Shown: positions 22,128 to 32,895 of the stretch, one piece after another | How the letters are laid out: each line of letters begins with the position of its first letter | How positions within the stretch are numbered: the stretch's first letter is position 1 | Assembly (NCBI GenBank): GCA_936440205.1 | Contig: OW387133.1 | Location: 45,348,374 to 45,412,373, forward strand | DNA: 64,000 nucleotides | Direction: 5' to 3' | Origin: Lepidonotus clava | Lineage: Eukaryota; Annelida; Polychaeta; Phyllodocida; Polynoidae | Position numbers and translations under genes: made by a program | Notes under the pieces: generated by a model | Databases searched by the model: none | What the model was told of the DNA's origin: nothing | Seen by the model: only the letters and a program-made list of their open reading frames with translations

Positions 22128-24072
22128 AGGTACACCTATACCGGTAAAAAATAAAATTGAGCCGCAGCTTTAAATAAGGGTTAGTTCTGAAATAGTCTAG
22201 GCAATTTAGCAATGTAAAGGTGCAGCGTAGATTAGGGGTTTACGCAAGCTTGAAATTGAATACAATAGTGAATAACGTTAGTTAAATCTAATCACGAAAA
22301 ACATATTGGCATGGCATGGCAAAAGGCAAAGAAAAACCGGCTTAAGGACAATGGCACCATTTTCCAGTTATCCAAATATTGAAAGTTCCTAAATATAATT
22401 TTTATTTTGCAGAGGGACTAAATAATATATGTAGAATTCGCAAATGGTACAGAAAATTGGTTAAAAGGCATAGTTTTCAAGGGAGAAATGGGGAAACATG
22501 ATTAATTTTGAGAAAACTCTTCAAATACTGAAAAATGAAATGTGCAACAAAAATCTTTCTTCTGCCTCTCCTTTAATATAAGATGTATAACAGTACATTA
22601 TGCATCCAAATTATTGTAAGGGTCTCAGAATTAACATAAAATTCTCAAAATAGTTTCGAAATAAACATTTCAATGAATTTATAGAAAAACAATTAAATAG
22701 CTATTTTAAGCCATTTTTAGCTTTTTAAATGGATATTCATCTCTGCTGGCTAAATAATTACGGTGACCCCCTGTTTTCTTGGCTGGATATGATAGCCTAC
22801 ATCCATAGAGCAATTTTCAATGTTCAACTTTTTTGTGTGACACTTTATTTTTGATTTTTTATATTTTTGAACTACCGGTAGTTAATTTTACAGAATTTCG
22901 AGTTAAAAACATAATACATCATCAAATTTTACAAGTCTTTTTTTTTCCATTTGAAGGAACCATAAACACATTAATTTTACCAAAAACATTTGACTGGTTG
23001 TTGTTAAATTAGGGGTTTTATGTAGCCGAATGACCGACTCTCTACTCCGTGAATGGCGTGATGGCGTGAAAGAAGGGATCCACAGACAGAGCTAGGGTTT
23101 TACGCTACTAATTAACTAGGGACTTACCCTCCCTGATTCTTTTTCATCCGCCATATTATTGTATGAAGCTAGAGCTCAAAATAGTCGATCTCACTTCAGC
23201 TAGTTAGTGATCGCGGTTAGTCTGCCCTTCACGTGTTGTTTTTCACCGCCGTGTCGATCCAAAGTCTCACTATAAGGCTCAATGTAATTGGCCGAAGTTG
23301 TGAGATAGATGAGAAAACGAAGCCCATTGGCTAAGATAGTGTACTTGGCGCCACCTTACGCACGAGGAGTTAAACATGTAAACAACGTCTCAAAAACGTT
23401 TTATTTCTTCTTCTGGCCGTGTGGCTAGGCGAATAAACGATCACTTTCGAAATACACAAAAAGAAGGTAAGGCGAAGTTATTATACATTTTATGAACATC
23501 TTCTCAATTCCTACAAGTAACACTAAACGTCTAAAAGTTGTGATACCAAACCTAGTGAGCGATAATATGGGGATTCATAGCAATTATGAGGGGCCCACTG
23601 CAGGAGAGCAGAGGGCAGGGTAGCCAATAGGCTATAAATAGCTCTGTGGATCCTTCTATCACGGCAAGCTGTGTACGAAGGCTCTGAAGCTATCCCTGGC
23701 TTTTTGAACAAACAAATTTTAAATCCCGTCACTGTATGAAAATAATCTAAAACGCCAGAATAAAATAAGCCCACTGTCGCACTGATACTGATAGTGATAG
23801 CTCCAATTTAATTTTGTGAGGTGTTAAAGGGGGATACTTTTAGCAATTTCAGCATTCCATTTATGAGGGACCCTTAATTCCCCCCTTAATGTTTCCAATA
23901 TATAGTTTTTATTACTATTTTTTAAAGCGATCGGCGCCGTAGGCGCAACAGAGCGTAGGGACGTGATCGCTTTACCCCCCCTTCAAAATCCATGGGAGAG
24001 GGGAATCTTCAGGTCTCGCATTATAAAATTAGAGTTTATGTATTTGAACAAAGTAAATGCATCATTCCCATA
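22128..24072. other. Intergenic with one transposon end and a hairpin
   Basis: I find no gene. At 22342 the words TTAAGGACAATGGCACCATT match the TIR of the element at 43692-45565, but no second end was found. Around 23024 the string GAATGACCGACTCTCTACTCC matches one arm of the palindrome at 31949-32018. At 23923-23973 TAAAGCGATC and GATCGCTTTA form hairpin arms around a GC-rich loop. Confidence 0.5.
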
Positions 24073-24273
24073 TTAAAGGGATGTTCTTGTCCTCCCGTCG
24101 TTAGGCTAAGGTACGCCGATGTTAGCCTAACGACGGGACGGCCGGCGATGTGTTTTTCCCTTTTGGAACGTAATCTGGCGACGTTACTGGTCATGTCGCG
24201 AATTTGGCGGGGGACTCAGGGGGTTACAACGGATCGATTCACTTCTGTTGCACGGACGAGAATGTCCCTTTAA
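24073..24273. mobile_element. TTAA-flanked MITE, copy 1
   Basis: The ends are TTAAAGGGATGTTCTTGTCC and its imperfect inverse GGACGAGAATGTCCCTTTAA. The copy at 29430-29622 is similar throughout (shared words AATTTGGCGGGGG and CAGGGGGTTACAACG). TTAA stands at both extremities, as expected for piggyBac-type insertion. The element is non-coding. Confidence 0.8.
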
Positions 24274-24447
24274 TATAGAACATTTTTTAGGTGATTATAT
24301 TTGTGGAATACATTTGCAACTTAGAGTGTTTTTCTAAATGGTTGTGAGTTTCAGTTATTATTAGTTTTATGCCAACATTTAGGTCTCACAGAGGTGAGAG
24401 CCTCGTTTTGGTGAAGGCCTCTTCCTGTTGCAGTTTAGGTTTCAGCT

Positions 24448-24602
24448 ATAACCTACTTCCCCCCCTTAGACTAGGCGGCCCAATGGTGAAGTAATATAAC
24501 CAGTCACCAGGGAGGCTTAAGGCCTTGACTGGTGAATAAATGAATACGGAGATGTAGTTGGCGGAATAAAGACCAGCTAACCGGCCTAACTTTATTAAAT
24601 AC
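24448..24602 (-). repeat. Split repeat B2 of the DIRS-type element
   Basis: It shares CTAGGCGGCCCAATGGTGAA and GTTGGCGGAATAAAGACC with the two parts of B1, and forms the outer 3' end of the element. Confidence 0.8.
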
Positions 24603-24760
24603 AAAATTCTGGTGCAATCAGTCCAATGATGCAGTTATGAATGAGTTCTAACCGTGGAGACCGAGTCTGTGACGTCACCCGGTGACGTCATGGGCATCCC
24701 GGTGGCGCCGCCCTGCAGGGGAGCGGGGAGTTATAGCTGGAACAAGGCTGTTCCCGCGCA
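24603..24760 (-). repeat. Split repeat A2 of the DIRS-type element
   Basis: It matches A1 (29130-29286) nearly base for base from AAAATTCTGGTGC to GGCTGTTCCCGC, including the palindromic GTGACGTCACCCGGTGACG core. Confidence 0.85.
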
Positions 24761-24868
24761 TAACCTACTTCCCCCCCTTAGACTAGGCGGCCCAATGGTG
24801 AAGTAATATAACCAGTCACGAGGGAGGCTTAAGGCCTTGACTGGTGAATAAATGAATACGGAGATGTA

Positions 24869-25219
24869 CCCTGGTTGCCGAGGCTAAACGCTTTCCGATA
24901 GACTGATGGCGCGTAATAGCCCCGGTATGGAGTAATCGTTGCAACGGGGTGTGCGCGCACCAGAGTACGCCCTTTTCGTGTCGTAACGGTGTGCGCGGGT
25001 GCAATCGCACACTAATTTGGACATTCTGTACCGGCTCCTTCGATTTCTCGCGGGGCGTGGGGTGCTCTGGTAGAGAACGCCACTCTGTCACGGCTCACTC
25101 GATTCAGAGCGACGCGGGGTGCTCCGGTAGATAACGCCACGCGCTATCCGCGCGGAATCCAGAGCTCCGTTCCGGGCTCAATACTAACGCTCTGCTTAGT
25201 GGGCCCGGGAACCAGGCTA
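24869..25219. mobile_element. 351-bp insertion inside repeat B1
   Basis: The 11-base word ACGGAGATGTA is present on both sides (24858-24868 and 25220-25230) but only once in B2, so this is a target-site duplication. The insert's ends, CCTGGTTGCC and GGGAACCAGG, are short inverted repeats. Inside, a segment of about 50 bases around GGGGTGCTC.GGTAGA.AACGCCA is tandemly duplicated. It has no coding content and I recognise no family. It interrupts the distal end of the recombinase region. Confidence 0.75.
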
Positions 25220-26409
25220 ACGGAGATGTAGTTGGCGGAATAAAGACCAGCTAACCGGCCAAACTGCCCAACTACAGATTCGGGGAATGTCAACCACAGG
25301 GTTGAAGATACTAATAGGTCCTTCCGTCGCAATGTAGCATCTGAGTGGTGCAAGTAGGTGTAAGCCCAGGCCCCACGGGAGCGGATGTCCAGCATCTCAG
25401 ACCCCATGGCGGACATGTGGGAGGCTCTGCCATGATGTAGGGAGTGTGAGCTCACGCGTTGGGGGTCTAAGCCGATCCGAGTAGCTAAGACCTTTAGTCT
25501 TTGATTAAACCAGGTGTAGTCCATAGGAGATAGGCCGTGAAGGCCGGGGATCCGGAAGATGGGGTCCGATTCCAGAGGACGGTGAGCCTTGGCCAGGACT
25601 GATAACCAGCGGACTGGACAAAGGTTGGAGTTCGGGGAACTATTTAAAACAATACGATGAGGGGATTCAGAAAACTGGTCCGTCTTGGAGGTAGATACCA
25701 CTAGGATAAGGTGATCTGGGTATAAGGATAAGTCTCTCCAGTGAAGTAGATGTGGCGAGGGGGAGGCGTAGTGCCCTTTCCTGAGGAGGGCCCTGAATGC
25801 AAGGGCAACTGCTGCCCAGAAGCAAAGGTCCCAGGGAAGAAGAGTGTTAAGCTCCTCAAACATCAGTAATAAGTCTTGATGGGATAAGGGGGGGTGACGG
25901 CGAGCAGTCTAGGCATGAAGGCGTTTAATACCTCTGAGTGTCTGGCGAAGGGAGTAATCCCGGGAGAAAGAGGGCAGGCCTAAACTCAGCTGGTTCGTCC
26001 AAACTGCTGAGAGGTAGTTACTTATTGACTTGGGCGAAAGGAATTCGCTAAGGAAAGTGGCATAAAGTCGGGCCTGATGGGCTGAGCAGGGGAAGCCTGC
26101 CAAGCCATAGAAGGAGCAGAAGTTCTGGTAGCATCTAAGTTGATAGTCCCTGGAGCGTCTAGTCGAGGTCGAGTAGGCGGCTGCTTGGAACTCCCTCTGG
26201 CGTAGCACTATCCGGTCCAACGAAGGTCCTGTGGGTGAATGGAGAGCAACACATGTTGTAGTCAGATAGGAGGGAAATACACTTGGGGGGGACGTTGTCA
26301 TAAGGGAGCCTGGAGAGGGTGTCCGCAAGATGGTTGTCCACCGACTTGATGTAGGTGGCGAACACCTCGATATTGGCGATGAAGCAGACCCAGAAAAGTT
26401 CTGAGCCAA
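25144..26409 (-). pseudogene. Tyrosine recombinase of the DIRS-type element
   Basis: The upstream part (25909-26409) resembles the SAM-like, core-binding N-terminal domain of phage-integrase-type recombinases (words YQLRCYQNFCSFYG and SKSISNYLSAVW). The downstream part (25144-25863) is the catalytic domain, with an R-K-H-x-x-R type pattern (AFRALLRKGHYAS; SHSLHHGRASHMSA). Such enzymes replace the DDE integrase in DIRS-order elements and act on a circular DNA intermediate. The region is broken, and the insertion at 24869-25219 lies at its far end. Confidence 0.8.
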
Positions 26410-28050
26410 GACATGCAGGTCTTGTTGCAGCTCCGGCCGGTATTTATCATGGCCAAGACCTGCATGTTGTCGGTTACTACATGGAGCCTAGTATTCCTGA
26501 AATGAGGGGCCCAGCGTTTCACTCCACACAGTACCGGCCACAGCTCATAAACATTGATGTTAACAGGGGTTGAGTCAAAGACGGGAGCCGGAATCTCATG
26601 GCTGCAACCGGGAGAGAACGAGGAGTCCACAGTGAACGGTTCCCAGGATCCATAAAACCAGTCTTTGCCCATCCATGCCCCAAAACCTCTCGTCGAAGCG
26701 TTAGAAGTCATGGGGAATGGGTATAGGTCACGAATTATACAAGCCTTGCCGTTGAATGTTCCACAGAAAGCTAACCACCACCGGAGATCCGATTGTATGG
26801 AGTCATCCAGGGGGATATTCTTGGAGTGGCATGAATATGACGCGCAAAGATCAAAGATCCGGCGGCTGAAAGTTCTCCCACCACGGACCACATAGGAGCA
26901 GTGGGAGACGAGGCCACCGATTCGTTCAAGATCTTTTTTGGTGGCAGAGCCTTTGTCCATGACGGCAGTAATGTTATCCTGTAGCTTGGTTACCTTGGAT
27001 AAGGGGAGAGATAACTCCATGTTGGTGCTGTTGATGGTAATTCCGAGGAAGGTGGTGCAAGGGCTAGGTGGGGTGACCTTGTTCCAGGCTACATTGAAGC
27101 CAAGGTATTCTATGATGGACGTCACAATATCTCTATCAAGGAGGCAGGTGATTTCGTCGGAACTGATGACAAGGAAATCGTCCAAGTAGTTGACTAGACG
27201 GCTCACTCCCAGCGACATAGCAATTTGAACAATAAAGTTCGACAGGGCGTTAAAAATATTGGGAGCACAGCGTAGTCCGAAGCACAAGCGCCGATCTATT
27301 AACCAGGTTGGGCCCTTGCCAAAATCCCACTGGAGACCTTGAAACTTGACATGGTTGCCAAAGACACTAACTGAGCGGTAGGCTGTCGAGATGTCAATGA
27401 CGGACATGAAGTCATGCTGGTGCAATAATTGAACCGCCGTGTCGACAGAATTGTAAGAGAACGTGTGGAAGGTAGACGACATGAAGTTGTTGATGGAGGT
27501 ACCTTTCGGGACGGGAACAGTCAGTAATGGGACGGAGCTTCCCGTTGGCCTTACGTACAGCCCCTAAAGAATGAACGCAAGGTGGCTGGGAGGGTACAGT
27601 GGACACTTTGTGTGCCTCAAGTTCTTCTACAAGTAGAGCCGACATTTCTTGATAGGCCCCAGTAGCAGTAATGGATTCATAGTTTTCACAATAGTAATGT
27701 GATGGGCACTGGTCATCAACAATCTCAAATCCTAGCACCAATCCGCGCCACAAATAATCACGATCCTCCGTATCGATGGGAATAGGGGAGTCACCGAAGA
27801 GGAACCTTGCTGCTCTGCAGGGGAGTAGTTGAGAGGGGTGGCCATCTATCAAATGGCAACAAGAACAGGATCCATGGAAATAGTCAGTATAAACGTTGAT
27901 ACTGGGAACACCCCCAACAGTGGGGGTGGTAAATAGAAAGTCATTGAGTTGACTTGTTTCACCAAATAAGTGAAAAGAAGTTGAAGTTACTGGGGAGCAT
28001 GTGGAAGCGACGTGAAGATCAGGGGACGTTGGTATGGCAGACGTCTCCAT
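26298..28050 (-). pseudogene. RT / RNase H region of the DIRS-type element
   Basis: The reverse transcriptase carries the words HDFMSVIDISTAYRSV (palm motif A) and LVNYLDDFLVIS (the YLDD active site). It is followed by a thumb-like segment and an RNase H-like domain (TSNASTRGFGAWMGKDW; HVVTDNMQVLAMINTG). The upstream portion contains the fingers (SLGAVRKANGKLRPITDCSR). The order gag, RT, RNase H, recombinase fits DIRS/Ngaro elements. There are about one or two breaks. Confidence 0.85.
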
Positions 28051-28077
28051 GAAGCGGTCAACATCGCTAACTGAACT

Positions 28078-29115
28078 TCATTTGTTGTTGCCAGGGCGCT
28101 TGACGTTCGGGCAATCACCATTCACATGGCCATTGGATAGGCATGCTGAGCAAACGTGTTTGTAGAAACATTCCTTGCCTCTGGAACAGCCCGAAGGGTC
28201 AAAGTTATACTTAATACACACATTCGAGCTCTTTCCTGAGGACTTTTGCACGGAAGATTTCTTGGCAGGGTGCTTGGAAGTGTTTGCAGCTTGAGTACCG
28301 TCGTACGATAAGTGCTTGACGATTTTTGACGGATCAACTTCGCCAAAGACTTTGAAACCACGATCGTTAGCAGCCTGCTTCACGGAGTCATCGTATTTGA
28401 TGAGAGCTTCATGCGTGAACACCTTGGTGTCCGCCTTTTCAGCAATGAGCATCACATGCTCTAAAAACCCCATAATGTCCTTCTTACGTTTGAGCAGAGC
28501 AAGGGCCATTTTAACATTGACAAGGCGTTCATAAGTCGAAACTTTCTCGTTGTCTTGAAGATATCTGGATGAGCTATATTTACCGTGTTTCTTGGGGGAC
28601 TTGCTCCTGCTACGGTGGTGATGTCTGTGGCGACAACGGCTCCTGGTTGAAGAGGTGGAAGATCCTCTGGACGAGTGACGAGCTGGTGAAGCCGACGATG
28701 ATGGAGATCTAGAAGAGTGCGGCGGAGGGTTGACCGCCGCAGGTGGGTGGGGTGGGGCCATGGCTGGCGCGGCCGGAGTAGGCAGAGGCGGAGCAGGCAT
28801 GGCGGTTTCAGGAGAAATCACGGACGAAGTACTCATCATTGACAGGGCAGACCGAAGGGTGGACTCCGTGCGAGACATCCTGTCATCAATGCGTCGTTCG
28901 AACTCAGATGGTGGCCCTGGATGAGGTATGGGAACGACCGGCGGGACGGGTGGAGACGGAGATGGGCCCGGGGGGCCCGGGGCCGGAGGCGAAGCTTCGT
29001 TTACACTCGACTTCGATGCGGCTGAACGCGTAAGAACAGGTTCAAACGGAGGTACATTGTATTTAGGAGGCTTCGACTGCTTTGAAGCTTTAGATGATTT
29101 CTTCTTACCTCCCAT
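28078..29115 (-). CDS. gag-like ORF of the DIRS-type element
   Basis: The frame is open from an ATG at 29115 (MGGKKKSSKASKQ); it can be extended upstream to 29205, but that would run into terminal repeat A1. Residues 30-160 are Pro/Ser-rich with many short proline runs, followed by an Arg/Ser-rich stretch. A helical domain (RLVNVKMALALLKRKK) comes next, and a cysteine/histidine cluster near the end (CSRGKECFYKHVCSACLSNG) that resembles the CCCH plus CCHC finger of DIRS-type Gag proteins. It is probably a nucleic-acid-binding structural protein. Confidence 0.75.
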   Translation of the reverse strand: MGGKKKSSKASKQSKPPKYNVPPFEPVLTRSAASKSSVNEASPPAPGPPGPSPSPPVPPVVPIPHPGPPSEFERRIDDRMSRTESTLRSALSMMSTSSVISPETAMPAPPLPTPAAPAMAPPHPPAAVNPPPHSSRSPSSSASPARHSSRGSSTSSTRSRCRHRHHHRSRSKSPKKHGKYSSSRYLQDNEKVSTYERLVNVKMALALLKRKKDIMGFLEHVMLIAEKADTKVFTHEALIKYDDSVKQAANDRGFKVFGEVDPSKIVKHLSYDGTQAANTSKHPAKKSSVQKSSGKSSNVCIKYNFDPSGCSRGKECFYKHVCSACLSNGHVNGDCPNVKRPGNNK

Positions 29116-29129
29116 TTTGAAGCGTAGAA

Positions 29130-29286
29130 AAAATTCTGGTGCGATCAGTCCAATGATGCAGTTATGAATGAGTTCTAACCTTAGAGACCGAGTCTGTGAC
29201 GTCACCCGGTGACGTCATGGGCATCCCGGTGGCACCGCCCCACGGAGGAGCGGGGAGTTATAGCTGGAACAAGGCTGTTCCCGCAC
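29130..29286 (-). repeat. Split repeat A1 (5' end) of the DIRS-type element
   Basis: Near-identical to A2 at 24603-24760. It is the upstream terminus and probably holds the promoter. Confidence 0.85.
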
Positions 29287-29416
29287 ATCAGCAGAGAACA
29301 AATCCCCAAAACCCAGTTGTTATCTGAACTCTGATCGGTTAAAAGTTATCACAGCTATCAGTAGAGAACAAATTTCCCAAATCCATTTGTTATCTGAACT
29401 TTGATCGCATCACAGA
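29287..29416. repeat. 70-bp tandem duplication next to the DIRS 5' end
   Basis: Two units, beginning at 29287 and 29357, share ATCAG.AGAGAACAAAT and TTGTTATCTGAACT.TGATCG. It lies just outside repeat A1. Confidence 0.7.
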
Positions 29417-29429
29417 ACATAATGTCGTC

Positions 29430-29622
29430 TTAAAGGGACGTTCTCGTCCGTGAGTTCAATGAGATACGTCCGCCGACCTTAGTTTGGCAACAGGGTCACT
29501 GGCGACATGTTTTGCCCTTTCAGAACGTAATAACACTGGTCACATCGCCAATTTGGCGGGGGTTTCAGGGGGTTACAACGTATCAATTTACTTCCGTTGC
29601 ACGGACGAGAACGTCCCTTTAA
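29430..29622. mobile_element. TTAA-flanked MITE, copy 2
   Basis: Same family and orientation as 24073-24273. The ends TTAAAGGGACGTTCTCGTCC and GGACGAGAACGTCCCTTTAA are a perfect 20-base inverted pair. Confidence 0.85.
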
Positions 29623-29745
29623 TAGCGTCGACGACGTCATAATAGCTTAGTAGCGTCGACGACGTCGTAATAGCGTCGAAGACGTCGTAATAGCGTCGAC
29701 GACGTCGTAATAGCGTCGACGTCGTCGTCGTAATAATGGTGCCAT
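29623..29745. repeat. CpG-rich 20-bp minisatellite
   Basis: About five units of TAGCGTCGACGACGTCGTAA, dense in CpG, begin exactly where the TTAA-flanked MITE ends. Related GTCGTCGTAGCGACGACGTT palindromes follow to about 29790. Confidence 0.85.
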
Positions 29746-30054
29746 TTGTCACCGTTTCCGTAGCAACGTCGTCGTAGCGACGACGTTGTGCGCGGATCGC
29801 TTTTTTTACACGGACACTACGCATTTCTTGTTGAATAACAATTTAACTTTTTCCTATTTAATTTTTTTTCCAATGTACAGCATCGTCATATCTACAAACC
29901 ACTTTTTTTTATAATTTTTACATTCATTTCTTTGGCCTACAGTCTGATTTATTTCATACTACTGGACGGAAAATGGCTAGGGATTAGCCATTTTGAGCCA
30001 TTTTCAAGATGGCCGCCCATGAAAACTAGTATTTTAGAGTTATGATCTCTTAAT

Positions 30055-30772
30055 TTAAGGATAGACAACACCTCTCAGCGGCCCATTCACAGTAATCCCT
30101 ATTGCGCTCTCTCTATTAAGAACACAGTAATTTACTTTATATCAAATGATAGAACAGATTTTTCTCTATCTTTTGATATAAAATTAGATCTAATTGTTTT
30201 TACTCCAATATTGGAGAAATCAGAGAAGAAAAATTGATTTTTCAACTTTTATTTTTTGAACATGAATATCTCAGCTACTACTCATTTGATTTTTATGAAA
30301 CTTTGGTAGCTTGTTTGTAACATTAGTATGAAGGGAAGCGTGTCTCAGATTTTTTATTTAGGCCTTAGTTTTCATTTTATGTCAAAAAACAGGAAACTTT
30401 TAATGATTTTTTTTCAATTAATTTTCTACATTTAATAAAATGAAAACTGAGGCCTAAATCAAAAATCTGAGACACACTTCCCTCCAGGTGAATGTTATCA
30501 AGACATATACAAAATTTCATACATTTATGTTGAGTATTAAACGAGATATCCTTGTTCAAAAAATAAAAGTTGAAAATGGGTTTTTCCTATTTCCGGTAAG
30601 AGCACAAAGATATACAAGTACACATTGTAAAATGAATAGTATCATTAGAGAGGTTTATTAAAGATGTACTCAATGGTATAGACCCATACTCATACTATAT
30701 ACATTGAGCAAAATATGCCTATTTAAAAAAAAATCAGCAAATTGGCCGCTGAGAGGTGTTGTCTATCCTTAA
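30055..30772. mobile_element. 718-bp fold-back/TIR element with TTAA ends
   Basis: TTAAGGATAGACAACACC at the left and its exact inverse at the right begin a perfect TIR that continues through CTCTCAGCGGCC (29-30 bases in all). Further in, around 30335-30485, a second inverted pair (AGGCCTTAGTTTTCATTTTA and TAAAATGAAAACTGAGGCCT) makes much of the element a fold-back. TTAA at both ends is compatible with piggyBac-type insertion. A 15-base match to the TIR end (GTTGTCTATCCTTAA) occurs alone near 20605. There are no coding frames. Confidence 0.85.
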
Positions 30773-31213
30773 GTATGTCTTAAGTAATGCTACACAAAAC
30801 TTCTTAAATATATCCTGGACATGTTTTATCATTTTCAGTATTTATTTGATCATTTCCCTTGATAAAATTATATTTTTCATGAAAATGATAGTGAATATTA
30901 TCATAAATAACTGAAATTTAGGGAAAATTCTTGATTTTACTGCCACAACGTCCTCATAATTCTCCTCAAGGCAAATGCACAAAGAATGCAAATACCCTAA
31001 AGTATGTAGTATCAAATGATGGGCAATTGCATGAGGAACAACTTTTAGATTCAACATTTTTCTCTAGAATCAACATTTTTTCTCAAATTTGGCCATTTTA
31101 GGAAAAACAGGCTTTAAAGTATTAAATTTTCCAGTAATTGGACTTGCATTCAAAACGTTCTATGGTTACTATGGCAACCAATTTCTGAGATGAAATTATA
31201 GTTTCAAAATCCT
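30773..31213. other. Intergenic, nothing recognised
   Basis: AT-rich spacer between the fold-back element and the MITE cluster, without gene or repeat evidence. Confidence 0.4.
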
Positions 31214-31494
31214 GGGCCCGACGGCTCGTACCTCCGTAGCTTGTTTAGCACAGACTGTCATGATTATCTAATCGTCCCTAATCATCAAGTTAATCTACCT
31301 ACTGAGTTAGATTAAATATTTGGTCGTTAATCATGATTAAGGAGGATGTGATTAAGGCAAGACCAATGAAATTGCTTGTTTCATATGATCTTGGGGGAGT
31401 TACGAGCCGTTTCTGTTAATTATGATTAGCACTAATCATCTAACTTAATTACGGACGTTCGACATGATTAGCAGAGGTACGAGCCGTCAGGCCC
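31214..31494. mobile_element. GGGCCCGACGG MITE, copy A
   Basis: Ends GGGCCCGACGGCTCGTA and TACGAGCCGTCAGGCCC are inverted repeats. The interior is full of AATCATGATTA-like palindromes. It is 281 bp, and inverted relative to copy D (32896-33166), which it resembles closely. Confidence 0.85.
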
Positions 31495-31948
31495 TGGTAT
31501 CATGGGTTGTACATCAATATCAAACTTTACCATGAAACACTCAGAAGATAACAATTTGAAAATAAAATCACCCATACCAGTTTTCCTTGTTAAAATTCAT
31601 TTTGGTGCCGTCAGCAAAGGGTTAAATGATTTTGCCGTTTTATAACCTATGTACTTTGAAAATTAAAAAAAAAACGCATTCTTTACTGTTCTTACTTGTT
31701 TGACATAAGATGCGCATGTGCATTGACGCATTAATGGCGACGTCCGTAGCATTTTTAAGGTGAAAGAGACACAAAATTCTCTCATATTTCTTTATATCTT
31801 ATAGCCTCGCACAAATTACTAATGCCTAAACTCAAAGATGGTATTGACAATTATATAGATTTATATTTAGATGCACTTCCACGGGTGACCTAATAAATTT
31901 ATCAATGATTTTATTCTCAGTATTATAGATAGCTTTTCGACTCTCGTA

Positions 31949-32018
31949 CGAGGTTAGGAGTAGAGAATCGATCATTCAGCTAGGTAGCCAAATGATCGAC
32001 TCTTTACTCCTTACCTCG
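31949..32018. repeat. Palindrome with 28-bp arms
   Basis: The arms CGAGGTTAGGAGTAGAGAAT... and their imperfect inverse, ending ...TTACTCCTTACCTCG, are separated by 14 bases. One arm has a match near 23024. It could be a tiny MITE or a hairpin-forming repeat. Confidence 0.65.
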
Positions 32019-32191
32019 GTTACAACATAGCAATTTACATGCGTCTCAGTGATGAAAATGCGGCTTTAAATTTGACATGTGACCACCCCCTCAACTGCCT
32101 GCCTACCACAGGCTTTCTCTCACAGCCCAGCGCACTATTATAGTTGGCGCGGCGGCCACATGGAGCACATAAACAGCTATCTGAAGCGCCT

Positions 32192-32502
32192 GGCCCCGAA
32201 ATCTCGTAAATTTGCTAATCACTGAAAATCAACATAATTAATTCCGTCGTGATTAAGGGTAATTAAGCATATGATTAGGCCTAATCACATGATTTCAGGG
32301 GGTGGCTCGTAACGGTCCTCAGATGATTTGAAACGAGAATTTTCATTGGTCTAACTAGAGAGTTGAATCAGGAGATGATTAAGGCTAATTAGGGCTTACG
32401 GGACGTGTTATTTGAAAGTTTTAATCAAGTTTAAAATGTCTCTATGACTATGTGGGGCTAATCAGCAGTTAATCAACTTACAAAGTTACGAGCCATCGGG
32501 CC
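32192..32502. mobile_element. GGGCCCGACGG MITE, copy B (diverged)
   Basis: Begins GGCCCCGAAATCTCGTAAA and ends TTACGAGCCATCGGGCCC. It contains the AATCA/TGATTA-rich interior of the family; the left TIR is worn. Confidence 0.7.
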
Positions 32503-32549
32503 CTATTGTCATTAGGCCTAATCACCTACATTTCAGAGGTAAATTCCAT

Positions 32550-32895
32550 GGCCCGACGGCTCGTAGTCATGTTAATCACGTCAATCGTCCGTGATTAAAT
32601 TTGATAAGTAAATCGTAATTAGTACTTAATCATGATTAAAATGCACGTCGCGTAACTCCCCCTAGAGCATATAAAACAACAATTTTGATTGGTCTAACCT
32701 TAATTACGTCCACTGTAATCATGATTAAGGACTAAATATTTAATCTAACTAAGGTAGTTAAATCAAGAGGTGACTAACGTTAATTAGGTCTACGAGACGT
32801 GGAATTTGAATGATTAATCAAGTGTAGAATGTTTCTATGACTACATGGGCTTAATCATCACTTAATCAACTTAAAAAGTTACGAGCCGTCAGGCC
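32550..32895. mobile_element. GGGCCCGACGG MITE, copy C
   Basis: Begins GGCCCGACGGCTCGTA and ends TTACGAGCCGTCAGGCC. It abuts copy D directly, sharing no spacer. Confidence 0.8.

Larger units (their letters stand above)
24448..29286 (-). mobile_element. DIRS/Ngaro-type tyrosine-recombinase retrotransposon
   Basis: A 4.8-kb element on the - strand with gag-like (28078-29115), RT/RNase H (26298-28050) and tyrosine-recombinase (25144-26409) regions. It has split direct repeats instead of LTRs: A1 at 29130-29286, then after the genes B1 (24759-24868 continuing at 25231-25258), A2 (24603-24760) and B2 (24448-24602). This A1 ... B1-A2-B2 arrangement is the hallmark of Ngaro-like members of the DIRS order. 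A separate 351-bp insertion lies in B1. The coding part is largely open, with about two or three breaks, and A1 and A2 are highly similar, which points to a young copy. Confidence 0.85.

Noticed and set aside
24073-29622. Composite transposon formed by two MITEs around the DIRS element
   Set aside because: The DIRS element has its own complete split repeats and no shared TTAA duplication encloses the whole.
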